Shown here in pieces: positions 29,427 through 38,270 of a stretch of DNA of 64,000 bases (positions are counted from its first letter, which is position 1; each line of letters starts with the position of its first letter). The stretch spans positions 1,426,001-1,490,000 of the forward strand of contig NC_014219.1 of the NCBI RefSeq assembly GCF_000093085.1, written 5' to 3'. Source of the stretch: [Bacillus] selenitireducens MLS10. GTDB lineage: Bacteria; Bacillota; Bacilli; Bacillales; Salisediminibacteriaceae. Both the position numbers and the translations under genes were made by a program. The notes beneath the pieces were generated by a model. That model was given only the letters and a program-made list of their open reading frames with translations, ran no database searches and had not been told where the DNA came from.

Positions 29427-30743
29427 ATGACGAACTATCATTTTATCGGAATAAAAGGCTCAGGCATGAGTGCCATGGCACAAATTTTGAGTGATATGAA
29501 GAAAACCGTTCAGGGTTCGGATGTGGAGAAAGTCTTTTTTACCCAGAAACCCCTTGAGAGAAAGGGAATTCCCATCCTCCCTTTTCAAAAAGAAAACATT
29601 GATGACAATCAGACGATTATTGCGTCACCGGCATATAACGAAACCAATCCGGAAGTGAAAGAGGCTCTTACCAGAGGGATCAAGGTTCATTCCTATCCGA
29701 AATTCCTCGGCGAGTTTATTAAGGGGTTCACGAGTATTGCCGTTACGGGTTCTCACGGAAAGACATCGACAACGGGTCTCCTTGCCCATGTCCTTGAAAA
29801 TGCGAAACCGACGTCTTATCTGATCGGAGACGGCACAGGCAAAGGGATGGAGAACAGTGAATACTTCGTTTTCGAAGCATGTGAATACCGCAGACACTTT
29901 TTGAACTACTATCCAAACTATGCGATTATGACGAACATTGATTTCGATCACCCTGATTATTTTAAAGATGCAGAGGATGTCTTTCAGGCATTTCAGGAAA
30001 TGGCAAACCAGGTCAACAAAGCGATTATCGCCTGCGGAGATGATGAATCCCTGCAGCGTTTGACGGCGTCTGTCCCCATCGTGTACTACGGTTTCAGTGA
30101 AGACCATGACTTTTCTGCGCAGAACGTGGACTATGACCCCGAAGGGACCCATTTTGATGTCATGATCCGGGGGGCTTTCTATGGCCGCTTCACGATTCCG
30201 GGTTACGGAAACCATCATATTCTGAATGCTCTTGCTGTCATTGCGATCTGTCATTATGAAGAGGTCACTCTCGAAACCATTCAGACCCATATCGCCACTT
30301 TCGGGGGTGTGAAAAGACGGTTTTCCGAAACCGAAATGAACGGTCAGATCTTGATTGACGACTATGCCCATCATCCGACAGAGATTGCCGCAACGATTGA
30401 ATCGGCCAGAAAAAAATATCCCGATCGGCAGGTTGTGGCTGTTTTTCAGCCGCATACGTTTTCGAGAACAGAAGCGTTTCTTGATGATTTTGCAAGGAGC
30501 CTTGAGAATGCGGACCATGTCTATTTGTGCGATATTTTCTCATCTGCGAGGGAGTTTAAAAGTGATTTGACGATCAACCATCTTCAGGAGCGAATAGACG
30601 GCGCGAAGCTGATCACAGAGGATGGCACACTTGTACTGAACAGCCATGAGCATGCAGTCCTGCTGTTTATGGGCGCAGGAGACGTCCAGAAATTCCAGAC
30701 GGCTTATGTAAGCGGCTGGGAAAACAGCGGAACGGAGAGCTGA
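29427..30743 (+). CDS. murC: UDP-N-acetylmuramate--L-alanine ligase
   Basis: A 438-residue Mur ligase that adds L-Ala to UDP-MurNAc, the first stem-peptide step. [16 protein letters not shown] (residues 2-17) is the MurC UDP-binding loop; [15 protein letters not shown] is the ATP P-loop; [15 protein letters not shown] and [11 protein letters not shown] carry metal-binding residues; [14 protein letters not shown] and FQPHTFSRT are C-terminal domain marks. The start is ATG 29427 with gtggagg 5-6 bases upstream. In B. subtilis murC (ytxF) lies next to ytxGHJ; here an M29 peptidase gene on the other strand separates them. Confidence 0.95.
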   Translation: MTNYHFIGIKGSGMSAMAQILSDMKKTVQGSDVEKVFFTQKPLERKGIPILPFQKENIDDNQTIIASPAYNETNPEVKEALTRGIKVHSYPKFLGEFIKGFTSIAVTGSHGKTSTTGLLAHVLENAKPTSYLIGDGTGKGMENSEYFVFEACEYRRHFLNYYPNYAIMTNIDFDHPDYFKDAEDVFQAFQEMANQVNKAIIACGDDESLQRLTASVPIVYYGFSEDHDFSAQNVDYDPEGTHFDVMIRGAFYGRFTIPGYGNHHILNALAVIAICHYEEVTLETIQTHIATFGGVKRRFSETEMNGQILIDDYAHHPTEIAATIESARKKYPDRQVVAVFQPHTFSRTEAFLDDFARSLENADHVYLCDIFSSAREFKSDLTINHLQERIDGAKLITEDGTLVLNSHEHAVLLFMGAGDVQKFQTAYVSGWENSGTES

Positions 30744-30757
30744 CGGCTCTCCGTTTG
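30731..30757 (+). terminator. Hairpin overlapping murC stop
   Basis: aacggagagc (30731-30740) pairs with gctctccgtt across the TGA stop of murC. The tail is short (ttg), so it may act together with the next hairpin. Confidence 0.5.
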
Positions 30758-30804
30758 CTGACAAGTATTCAACCCGGATGTAACTGTGCAAACGGGCCAA
30801 ACAA

Positions 30805-30842
30805 CAACCACAGCCAGGATCTTCCGGGCTGTGGTCGTTTTG
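30805..30842. terminator. Convergent terminator murC / M29 peptidase
   Basis: ccacagcc (30808-30815) pairs with ggctgtgg (30827-30834), followed by tcgttttgcg on the plus strand. The complementary A/C-rich side gives a weaker tail on the minus strand. Confidence 0.6.
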
Positions 30843-30859
30843 CGTCTTTTGTAACTGTT

Positions 30860-31975
30860 TTATTTCAAGTTTTCCGGGTTCAATCCTTTCAGATCATCGG
30901 TGACGAACCGGCCGTTTTCACGAATCAGTTCACCGTCAAAATAAATGTTGCCGCCTCCATATTCGGGACGCTGGATATTCACGATATCCCAGTGGATGGC
31001 TGAGGTGTTGCCGTTATCAGCATTCTCATAGGCCTGTCCTGGAGTGAAATGGAAGCTGCCATCGATTTTTTCATCAAAGAGTATATCCTGCATCGGGTGA
31101 AGGATATACGGATTGACGCCAATGGCAAATTCGCCGATATAGCGGGCGCCCTCGTCCGTGTCGAGTATCTCATTGATTTTCTTATCATCAGAACTTGAAG
31201 CAGCAATGATTTTGCCGTTCTCAAACGTAAAGCGGATATTCTCGAAGGTTGTTCCCTGATAAGGAGACGCTGTGTTGTAGGCGATGGTACCATTAACGGA
31301 ATCACGTACCGGTGCGGTATAGACTTCTCCATCCGGAATGTTTAATTTGCCGGCACATTTAATGGCGGGAATATCTTGTATGGAGAAGGTCAGATCCGTG
31401 CCTTCACCTGTGATGCGAACCTGATCGGTGCGGTTCATTCGTTCAACCAGGGCATCCATCGCCCGGTCCATTTTGGCATAGTCAAGGTTGCATACGTTAA
31501 AGTAGAAGTCCTCAAAGGCCTCGGTGCTTTTTCCTGAGAGCTGTGCCATGGATGCATTCGGATAGCGGAGGACGACCCATTTCGTGTGCGGCACACGAAT
31601 TTGACGGTGGACCTTCGTCCCGACAGTTTGCTGGTGCAGGCTCATGTTCTCAGACGGAACGTCGCTCAGTTCATTGATGTTATCGCCGGAGCGAAGGCCG
31701 ATGTAAGCATCCATTTCCTTCATAACAGTCGCTTCAAACGTCGCCTGCATGTCCTGCTGTTCTTTCGTTGCGCCCATAAGGAGGGCCCGGTTTACGGCAG
31801 GCTCTTTCAGGGAAACAAATGGGTGTGCACCCGCTTTGTAGGCCTCTTCGATCAGAGCTTTTACGAGTTCTTCCTGTACACCGAAGTTTTCAATGAGAAT
31901 GTTTTCTCCCTGTTTCATTTCAGTGGAGTATTCGATCAGATTCTTTGCGAGCTGATTGATTCTTGGATCACGCAT
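30860..31975 (-). CDS. M29 family aminopeptidase (AmpS/PepS-like)
   Basis: A 371-residue metallo-aminopeptidase of family M29. The N-terminal RDPRINQLAKNLIEYSTEMKQGENILIE is the family start; FENGKIIAASS, IGEFAIGVNP, and the GNTSAIHWDIV and FDGELI blocks at the end are the usual catalytic-domain marks, with Glu and His metal ligands. It is somewhat shorter than B. subtilis AmpS (about 410). ATG 31975 has aggaggcg about 8 bases before it on the minus strand; an in-frame start 13 codons upstream is unsupported. Confidence 0.9.
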   Translation of the reverse strand: MRDPRINQLAKNLIEYSTEMKQGENILIENFGVQEELVKALIEEAYKAGAHPFVSLKEPAVNRALLMGATKEQQDMQATFEATVMKEMDAYIGLRSGDNINELSDVPSENMSLHQQTVGTKVHRQIRVPHTKWVVLRYPNASMAQLSGKSTEAFEDFYFNVCNLDYAKMDRAMDALVERMNRTDQVRITGEGTDLTFSIQDIPAIKCAGKLNIPDGEVYTAPVRDSVNGTIAYNTASPYQGTTFENIRFTFENGKIIAASSSDDKKINEILDTDEGARYIGEFAIGVNPYILHPMQDILFDEKIDGSFHFTPGQAYENADNGNTSAIHWDIVNIQRPEYGGGNIYFDGELIRENGRFVTDDLKGLNPENLK

Positions 31976-32096
31976 GTGATTCGCCTCCTGTAACGTTTTT
32001 GTGGACAGTTCCATTGTACAGGAGTGGCGAAGCTTGTGCCACCTGAGGAAAGATCAAAAAAACTAGTCAAAGAACGCTGTCAATAAAACGCAGCAG

Positions 32097-32105
32097 TGGT
32101 ATACT
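32097..32105 (+). promoter_or_regulatory. Extended -10 promoter of ytxGHJ
   Basis: TGG-TATACT, with a start expected near 32112 and the first gene at 32154. No clear sigma-B (GTTTAA/GGGTAT) or sigma-H elements could be aligned, although ytxGHJ of B. subtilis is under stress and transition-state control. Confidence 0.4.
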
Positions 32106-32153
32106 GAGGAGGTAGCAGGCGAGTCAGATTAATCAATAAAGGAGATGAATCAC

Positions 32154-32597
32154 ATGGAATGGTTAATGTATGTAAGCGTCGCGATTATTGCCATCGCATT
32201 TGCAGTTCTGGTCTTTTATATCATCCAGACACTTCTCTCACTGAAGAAGACAATGGAGAACATTTCCACAACCGTGGAAGATATGAAGGGGCAGGTTGAA
32301 GGGATTTCGAATGAATCCACCCAGTTGTTACATAAAACAAATAAGCTGACGGAAGATCTTCAGTACAAGTCAGACCGGCTGAACTCTGTCTTTCATGCCG
32401 CTGAGGATCTGGGGTATTCCTTTCAGCAGTTAAACGGTTCAATCAGAAAGATGAGTGACACCGTGAATAAGCAGACGGAAACAAATGATGAAAACATGGC
32501 CAAAGCTGTGAAATGGGGCAGTGTGGCGATGTCATTCTGGCAGAAATGGAAGACTGAAAAAGCAACTGAGGGACAGACTGAACAGGAGGCGAAGTAA
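32154..32597 (+). CDS. ytxG: DUF948 membrane-anchored coiled-coil protein (YtxG)
   Basis: A 147-residue protein with one N-terminal membrane segment (about residues 3-25) followed by a long heptad-rich coiled coil (KKTMENISTTVEDMKGQVEGISNES...) and a short basic/acidic tail. This is the DUF948 pattern of YtxG, encoded with YtxH and YtxJ in a general-stress operon in B. subtilis. The start is ATG 32154, nine bases after aaaggag; the in-frame ATG at 32145 directly abuts that site. The gap to ytxH is one base. Confidence 0.85.
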   Translation: MEWLMYVSVAIIAIAFAVLVFYIIQTLLSLKKTMENISTTVEDMKGQVEGISNESTQLLHKTNKLTEDLQYKSDRLNSVFHAAEDLGYSFQQLNGSIRKMSDTVNKQTETNDENMAKAVKWGSVAMSFWQKWKTEKATEGQTEQEAK

Positions 32598-32598
32598 G

Positions 32599-33039
32599 AT
32601 GAGCAGCAGTGCTAAGAACTTCATTGCCGGCGTCGTTGTCGGGGCAACAGCAGGTGCCGTTGTGACTCTGTTTATGGCACCGAAGGCAGGATCTGAACTG
32701 CGCGAGGATTTTTCCGAGCAGGCGAGGGCTGCCAAACACAAAACATCAGACTTCACGTCGCAGGCTGTGGAAAAAGGAAATCACCTTGCAACCCGTGTAT
32801 CTGATCAGTCGTCGAATCTTGTGCATAAGGTCAAGGACTTATCGCGCTCATTAAGAAAAGATATGAATGAATTGAGTGAATCCGCAGATAGTCTGATGGA
32901 CGATATGGAAGGGCTCAGTGACGAAATCGCAGCATCTGTAAAGAAAGAAGTGGAAGACCTCCAGCGCTCTGTCGAGCAGCTGGTCAAAGAGGTTGAGGAA
33001 CGTGAGCGTAAACGCAATCAGGAGTCAAAGGAGATATGA
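32599..33039 (+). CDS. ytxH: YtxH family protein
   Basis: A 146-residue YtxH-like protein. The N-terminal FIAGVVVGATAGAVVTLFMAPKAGSELR is the hallmark: a glycine-rich membrane segment followed by AP..G...R. The rest is a charged coiled coil (EVEDLQRSVEQLVKEVEERERKR). Related gas-vesicle-like stress proteins share this layout; a structural role at the membrane is inferred. aggaggcg precedes ATG 32599. It overlaps ytxJ by four bases (ATGA). Confidence 0.88.
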   Translation: MSSSAKNFIAGVVVGATAGAVVTLFMAPKAGSELREDFSEQARAAKHKTSDFTSQAVEKGNHLATRVSDQSSNLVHKVKDLSRSLRKDMNELSESADSLMDDMEGLSDEIAASVKKEVEDLQRSVEQLVKEVEERERKRNQESKEI

Positions 33040-33380
33040 GAGTGAGCGTTGATAAAATCACCACATGGGATGAGCTCGATGCGAAGAAAGCAACCGGTCG
33101 TCCGCTGTTCATCTTCAAAAACAGCACGACGTGTCCGGTCAGCCGTGAAGCGTTCTCTGAAGTGAAAGGGTTCGTGCAGGGCTATGACGGTGAGGCGCCT
33201 GTTGTCTATCTGAATGTGCAGGAAGCAAGAGAGCTGTCAAATCGGATCGCGGAAGAGTATGGCGTGAAGCATGAATCTCCGCAACTTCTTCTGATTGATG
33301 ATACCGAAGTAAAATGGCATGCCTCCCATTGGAAGATCACCGAAAAGGCAATCAGTCGGGCGTTGTCCGATCAAACGTAG
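33036..33380 (+). CDS. ytxJ: Bacillithiol system redox protein YtxJ
   Basis: A 114-residue monothiol thioredoxin-fold protein. NSTTCPVSREAF carries the single active Cys33 in the TCPVS motif that defines YtxJ, thought to remove bacillithiol from proteins. VVYLNVQEARELSNRIAEEYGVKHESPQLLLI is the usual second half with the cis-Pro. ATG 33036 overlaps the ytxH stop (ATGA), giving translational coupling; aaaggagat lies upstream. Confidence 0.9.
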   Translation: MRVSVDKITTWDELDAKKATGRPLFIFKNSTTCPVSREAFSEVKGFVQGYDGEAPVVYLNVQEARELSNRIAEEYGVKHESPQLLLIDDTEVKWHASHWKITEKAISRALSDQT

Positions 33381-33393
33381 TAAATCATGATAC

Positions 33394-33430
33394 AAAAAAA
33401 GCGGTCCTCATTCCGGCGGGACCGCTTTTT
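33394..33430. terminator. Bidirectional terminator ytxJ / FtsA-like gene
   Basis: gcggtcc (33401-33407) pairs with ggaccgc (33419-33425), flanked by seven A and five T residues, so both converging transcripts get a U tract. Confidence 0.85.
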
Positions 33431-33454
33431 GCTGTATGTGTCTCACTGTATAGG

Positions 33455-35620
33455 TTATGTCCAACGCAACTGCAGGGAATCACCGTGGTGAATTTGTGCC
33501 GAGAACGATGTCTCTTCTTCGTTACGGAGTATGACCGGTTTGACGTTCGTCGATCTCTCCGGTTTTTTGACCTGCACCTTGGCAAACACATCCTGAAAAA
33601 TAAAGGAGACGTTTGTCCGTTCTCTGATTTCCACCCGATCGCCATGCTTGACGCTGCTGTGGAGAGCGGCGGATTCTCCATTGATGGTGCAGTCAAAGAG
33701 AGATTTTTCGAGGCGGACGGGTTCATCATTGAAGGTAACGATGATTTCCCGATTTGCCTGATCATGCGTCTGCAACAGCACATCCTGAACGCTGAAAGAC
33801 TCCTCAGTGCTGCCATTAAGGGTGATTCGGTCCCCATTTTTGACAGGACTCTTTAATGAGGCAGGCTCGCCATTGATGAGATACGTTGCTTCATCGCGCT
33901 TCAGACTCATACGGTGCTGATTGACGGTAATGCTGATGGTTCCTTGTGCCTCAGGATCAGTTTTGAGGCCTGCAAGACGAAGTACTTCATCCAGGGTATC
34001 AGGAAAATGAAAGTCAAGACGGTCCCGGTCTGAAAGGGTTGAGTCAGGTGTGACAGTGCTGTCATTCAGGGTGATCACCGGTTCGATCCAATAGGTTTCC
34101 TCATTGATCTCGACCGTGATCGCTTCCGGAAGCTCCAACACATCGGATACAGTGGCGGTTGCATCGGCACCGCTTACACCTTTTTCGACAAAGATGACAT
34201 CCCCGTGTTCAAGGGGATCATCGAGGGAGACGTCGTGTCCGTTTTTCTTCAGGACTGGCGGGGTGCCGTGTTCACCAGGTATGGTGACAACGCGTCCGTT
34301 GACTTTTACCATCATCGCCATTCCCGGTTTTCCGAAGAGCCTGTTCAGCTCAACGCCGCTTGAGAGAATGCCGTCTCCGACTGTCAGTTTTTTGATGTCA
34401 AACAGCCTGACGGTCTCTTCATTAACCTTGATGCTGATATATTCAACAGGATTTTCCCTTGCAGCAATGGCAATACCGATCGGTGTGACGAGTTCCGGGG
34501 TCGGTTCGAACTCCTTCTCAAAGGTCAGGGATTTAATCGCATCAATGCCCCGGATCGCAACACGATTCGCAGGGAGTTCAAGTCGTTCGGCGATTTTCTC
34601 TGAGAGAAGAGGGGTCATGCTCCCTCCTCCGACAAGCATCACAGCCTTTGGCGTACGCGTATTCAGACTTAAAATTTCGGCACTGATCTGATCGGCAAGG
34701 TGATCTATTGCAGGAAGGATGGGTGTCAGGATCTCCTCTTTTGACATGGTCGTTTCCATACCGAGAATATCCTGCATGATGATTTCTTCATTGTCATTGA
34801 GCTGCCGTTTTACGGCTTCCGCATCCGGAAAATCCAATAAAAATTGGTCGCTGATAGCCTCAGTGATTTCATCACCGGCATTTGGGACCATTCCGTAGGC
34901 TGTCACGGTACCTGAGTCTGTAATGGCGATATCCGATGTGCCGGCCCCGATATCGACAAGGGCGACGTTCAGGCGCCTCATGGATTGTGGGATCAGGACG
35001 TTGATGGCGGCAATCGGCTCGAGGGTTAAAGCTTCAAGTTCGAGATCTGAGCGCTGCAGGGCGGCAATCAGTGATTCCACGACGACTTTCGGAAGGAACG
35101 TCGCAATGACCTCCACGGCAGCGTTTCGTCCCTTTTGATCAACGAGACTCCCGATCTTTTCGCCATCGAGGTGATAATCGAGTACGGAATATCCGACACA
35201 ATATTCATTTACTGCACCGTTCGTCTGTCCGGACTCATCGCTTGCGAGTTTGAACTGGGCTTTTTGAACAGCGCTCAGTTCGAGAGCAAGGAGCGCTGTC
35301 CGGTCGAAAATCGGTTTTCCGGTAATATTAAGCTCTTCGACTGCTTTGACGGTCTTCAGTGAGCGGCCTGCCGCGGCGACGCAGACTTTCTTTAAAGGGC
35401 CGTAGCGTTCTTCGAGGTGTTGTTTAACAAGTGTAATGGTTCTCGCCACTTCAATGACGTTATGTATTTGGCCGTCAAGCATGGAGCGTTCCGTATGTTC
35501 AATACTGTGCACATCGAGGACGTGATAACCGGTCTCTGTGCTTTGAATGATCAGGCCGACAATGGAGCGTGTTCCGATATCGAGGCCGAAAATCAGGGAT
35601 TCCGGGTCGGGTTTTGTCAT
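33455..35620 (-). CDS. Long FtsA/PilM-like actin-fold protein with repeated C-terminal modules
   Basis: A 721-residue protein. Residues 1 to about 390 form an actin-like ATPase of the FtsA type: LIFGLDIGTRSIVG is phosphate loop 1, an SHS2-like insert follows (AAAGRSLKTVKAVEELNITGKP), then LVDIGAGTSDIAI and VMLVGGGSMTPLLSE. The remaining 330 residues are unusual. They begin with a strand-rich part (YISIKVNEETVRLFDIKK) and contain at least two related beta modules, one with YLINGEPASLKSPVKNGDRI and one with CTINGESAALHSSVKHGDRV, each followed by FSVQDVLL/FIFQDVFA. No amphipathic C-terminal membrane helix like that of FtsA is seen. The start is ATG 35620, eight bases after agaaaggtgg. A role in the cell envelope or division is only inferred. 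Confidence 0.75.
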   Translation of the reverse strand: MTKPDPESLIFGLDIGTRSIVGLIIQSTETGYHVLDVHSIEHTERSMLDGQIHNVIEVARTITLVKQHLEERYGPLKKVCVAAAGRSLKTVKAVEELNITGKPIFDRTALLALELSAVQKAQFKLASDESGQTNGAVNEYCVGYSVLDYHLDGEKIGSLVDQKGRNAAVEVIATFLPKVVVESLIAALQRSDLELEALTLEPIAAINVLIPQSMRRLNVALVDIGAGTSDIAITDSGTVTAYGMVPNAGDEITEAISDQFLLDFPDAEAVKRQLNDNEEIIMQDILGMETTMSKEEILTPILPAIDHLADQISAEILSLNTRTPKAVMLVGGGSMTPLLSEKIAERLELPANRVAIRGIDAIKSLTFEKEFEPTPELVTPIGIAIAARENPVEYISIKVNEETVRLFDIKKLTVGDGILSSGVELNRLFGKPGMAMMVKVNGRVVTIPGEHGTPPVLKKNGHDVSLDDPLEHGDVIFVEKGVSGADATATVSDVLELPEAITVEINEETYWIEPVITLNDSTVTPDSTLSDRDRLDFHFPDTLDEVLRLAGLKTDPEAQGTISITVNQHRMSLKRDEATYLINGEPASLKSPVKNGDRITLNGSTEESFSVQDVLLQTHDQANREIIVTFNDEPVRLEKSLFDCTINGESAALHSSVKHGDRVEIRERTNVSFIFQDVFAKVQVKKPERSTNVKPVILRNEEETSFSAQIHHGDSLQLRWT

Positions 35621-35648
35621 AGTCATTCCCACCTTTCTCTTCACCTAT

Positions 35649-35654
35649 ATTATA
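35649..35654 (-). promoter_or_regulatory. Possible -10 of FtsA-like gene
   Basis: TATAAT on the minus strand about 30 bases before the ATG; no convincing -35 was found at standard spacing. Confidence 0.35.
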
Positions 35655-35700
35655 CATGATTCCCAGTCTGGTGCATCCTCCGAGAGGAAAAAAACCAAAC

Positions 35701-35730
35701 TTAAACGCTTTAACGCTTAAAAGCGTTTAA
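35701..35730. repeat. Compound direct/inverted repeat upstream of aroA
   Basis: Two direct copies of aacgctt (35704-35710 and 35712-35718) are followed by its inverse aagcgtt (35721-35727). The outer arms ttaaacgcttt (35701-35711) and aaagcgtttaa (35720-35730) form a perfect 11-base inverted repeat. It lies just upstream of the aroA -35 (35749), at about -55 to -83 from the expected start. The arrangement suggests a protein-binding site; the factor is not known. Confidence 0.65.
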
Positions 35731-35748
35731 TTATTAAAGAAAAAAGGG

Positions 35749-35777
35749 GTGACATTCACGGATTCATGATATATAAT
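35749..35777 (+). promoter_or_regulatory. Vegetative promoter of aroA
   Basis: GTGACA (35749-35754, five of six consensus bases) and TATAAT (35772-35777) are separated by exactly 17 bases. Transcription would begin near 35784, giving a leader of about 52 bases. Confidence 0.75.
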
Positions 35778-35835
35778 AGTCCGTAAATCGTTCAGCAAGC
35801 GATGGAACAAATGTATTGAGAGGAGTTTTTTTCAA

Positions 35836-36933
35836 ATGGGTAATGAACAGTTGGAAGAGTTGAGAGGCCAGTTGGATGAAGTCAATGAAAAACTGGTGGA
35901 GATGATGAATGAGCGTGCGCGTCTTGCTCAGGAGATAGGACGAGTGAAGAGCAGCCAGGGCATGAACCGCTTTGATCCGGTTCGTGAACGTAAGATGCTC
36001 GATATGATTCAGGAGAAAAATGAGGGACCGTTTGAAACAGCGACTCTGCAGCATCTGTTTAAACAAATTTTTAAAGCGAGTCTCGAACTGCAGGAAGATG
36101 ACCACAGAAAGGCGCTTTTGGTATCGCGTAAAAAGCACCCTGAAGATACGATTGTTGATGTCAATGGCACGAAGCTCGGTAACGGCGAGCAGCATCTGAT
36201 AGCCGGTCCATGTTCCGTGGAGAGCTACGAACAGGTGGAAGCCGTGGCGAAGGAGTTGAAGGCACGGGGGCTGACAATGATGCGCGGCGGAGCCTACAAG
36301 CCGAGAACATCACCTTATGACTTCCAGGGACTCGGTCAGGAAGGACTCGAGATTCTGAAAGATATTTCCGACAAGTACGGTCTGTCTGTCATCAGTGAAA
36401 TTGTTACACCCGGCGATATTCAAAATGCGGTGGACTACCTCGATGTGATTCAGATCGGTGCGAGAAACATGCAGAATTTTGAGCTTCTGAAGGAAGCGGG
36501 ACGCACGAACAAGCCGATCCTCCTGAAACGCGGCCTTTCTGCAACCATTGAAGAGTTCATCAATGCGGCAGAATACATCCATTCACAGGGGAACGGTCAG
36601 ATTATTCTCTGTGAGCGCGGTATCCGTACTTATGAGAAAGCAACAAGAAACACGCTGGATATTTCAGCTGTACCGATTCTCAAGCAGGAAACGCATCTGC
36701 CGGTGTTTGTTGATGTCACACATTCCACAGGCCGAAGAGACCTCTTACTGCCAACAGCCAAAGCGGCGTTCGCAGTCGGTGCTGACGGTGTCATGACGGA
36801 AGTTCATCCGGATCCGGCTGTTGCCCTGTCTGATTCTGCCCAGCAGATGGACATTCCGCAGTTTGGTGAGTTCCTGAAAAACCTTGAGGAATCCGGACTT
36901 TTTAAAGTCAATAAAGCAGCTTCAAAATCATAA
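35836..36933 (+). CDS. aroA: Bifunctional chorismate mutase / DAHP synthase
   Basis: A 365-residue fusion. Residues 1-90 are an AroQ-type all-helical chorismate mutase ([32 protein letters not shown], with Arg and Lys active-site residues). Residues 105-355 are the type Ibeta DAHP synthase ([68 protein letters not shown]). It starts the shikimate pathway; in B. subtilis the mutase part mediates feedback inhibition by prephenate and chorismate. Directly upstream is a good promoter, and ccpA follows as in B. subtilis (aroA/aroG-ccpA). The start is ATG 35836 with gagaggag upstream. Confidence 0.94.
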   Translation: MGNEQLEELRGQLDEVNEKLVEMMNERARLAQEIGRVKSSQGMNRFDPVRERKMLDMIQEKNEGPFETATLQHLFKQIFKASLELQEDDHRKALLVSRKKHPEDTIVDVNGTKLGNGEQHLIAGPCSVESYEQVEAVAKELKARGLTMMRGGAYKPRTSPYDFQGLGQEGLEILKDISDKYGLSVISEIVTPGDIQNAVDYLDVIQIGARNMQNFELLKEAGRTNKPILLKRGLSATIEEFINAAEYIHSQGNGQIILCERGIRTYEKATRNTLDISAVPILKQETHLPVFVDVTHSTGRRDLLLPTAKAAFAVGADGVMTEVHPDPAVALSDSAQQMDIPQFGEFLKNLEESGLFKVNKAASKS

Positions 36934-36941
36934 GCAGCAGG

Positions 36942-36975
36942 AAAAGGACTGAATGCCTCATTTCAGTCCTTTTTT
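36942..36975 (+). terminator. Terminator after aroA
   Basis: aaaaggactgaa (36942-36953) pairs with ttcagtcctttt (36962-36973), with a T tail to 36975. Confidence 0.85.
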
Positions 36976-37084
36976 ATGCTGAGATGCCCTGTCAGTCGAC
37001 AGGAGATTTCATGAAAAAAGGGATTCTTTTGACTCAATGCTTCATATTTGTCTGGGATGATCCGATATAAATAGTCAGAGAGGT

Positions 37085-37114
37085 TTGCATATGGCTGTTG
37101 AAGTGTCGTATTAT
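37085..37114 (+). promoter_or_regulatory. Possible ccpA promoter
   Basis: TTGCAT (37085-37090) and TATTAT (37109-37114) with 18 bases between. Both hexamers are imperfect. The 36976-37174 gap holds no gene. Confidence 0.35.
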
Positions 37115-37174
37115 ATCCATACATAGACTTTTATGAAAACCATTTAATGTTAATTTGAAGGAGGCAATAAAATT

Positions 37175-38182
37175 ATGAACGTAACCATTTATGATGTAGC
37201 CCGTGAAGCAGGTGTCTCCATGGCAACCGTTTCCCGTGTAGTAAACGGCAACCCGAATGTAAAGCCTGCAACAAGAAAGCGGGTACATGAGGCCATTGAA
37301 CGCCTCGGTTACCGGCCCAACGCGGTGGCAAGAGGATTGGCAAGCAAAAAAACAACCACAGTTGGTGTGATTATCCCGGATATTTCGAGTATATTTTTCT
37401 CTGAACTCGCACGTGGCATCGAAGATATTGCAACGATGTATAAATACAATATCATCCTTTGTAATTCGGACCACAACAAGGACAAGGAAATTCATCTGAT
37501 CAACACGCTGTTGGAAAAACAGGTGGACGGCATTGTTTTTATGGGCAGTGAAATCACCGCTGAGCATGAAGAGGCATTTAAGATGTCGCCGGTACCGGTT
37601 GTCCTGTCTGCGACGATCGATAACCATAAGAAGCTCCCTTCCGTAAATATTAATTATGAACAGGCTTCTTATGACGCAGTTAAGGCTCTGATTGAAGAAG
37701 GCCATGAGAAGATTTCCATGCTTTCAGGAACGCTTGAGGACCCGATTAACGGCTACATGAAATTCTCGGGTTATAAGAAAGCCCTCCTCGAGGCCGGAAG
37801 AGAAGTGGATGATGAGTATGTCTTCATCGGTGATTACACCTACGATTCCGGTCTTGAGGCCATGAATCAGATTCTGAAACTCGAAGAGCCGCCTACAGCG
37901 ATCTTTGCATCCACGGACGAGATGGCCCTGGGGCTGATCCACGGTGCTCAGGACAACGGCAAGCGTGTTCCCGGAGATTTTGACATCATCGGTTTTGACA
38001 ATACGAGACTTGCAACGATGGTGCGGCCAACGCTGACGACGGTCGTGCAGCCAATGTATGACATTGGGGCTGTTTCGATGAGACTCTTGACGAAATATAT
38101 GAATAAAGAAAAGGTCGATGAATCCGTCGTCCTTCTTCCACACCGTCTTGAATACCGGCAGTCCACAGGGTTTCAGCGCTAA
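37175..38182 (+). CDS. ccpA: Catabolite control protein A
   Basis: A 335-residue LacI-family regulator. Residues 1-22 ([21 protein letters not shown]) form the helix-turn-helix, with hinge helix [11 protein letters not shown]. The core has the HPr-Ser-P contact region typical of CcpA and the closing [15 protein letters not shown]. CcpA binds cre sites when complexed with Ser-phosphorylated HPr and governs carbon use. gaaggagg precedes ATG 37175. Position between aroA and motPS agrees with B. subtilis and separates it from other LacI paralogues. No terminator is seen before motP, so read-through is likely. Confidence 0.93.
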   Translation: MNVTIYDVAREAGVSMATVSRVVNGNPNVKPATRKRVHEAIERLGYRPNAVARGLASKKTTTVGVIIPDISSIFFSELARGIEDIATMYKYNIILCNSDHNKDKEIHLINTLLEKQVDGIVFMGSEITAEHEEAFKMSPVPVVLSATIDNHKKLPSVNINYEQASYDAVKALIEEGHEKISMLSGTLEDPINGYMKFSGYKKALLEAGREVDDEYVFIGDYTYDSGLEAMNQILKLEEPPTAIFASTDEMALGLIHGAQDNGKRVPGDFDIIGFDNTRLATMVRPTLTTVVQPMYDIGAVSMRLLTKYMNKEKVDESVVLLPHRLEYRQSTGFQR

Positions 38183-38270
38183 CGTGTAAGCATGTGCGGA
38201 TCCCTGAGCATGGGGATACGGTGATTCAGATCAGAACGGTTATCATCACAGTGACGTTAGGGAGAGGATT

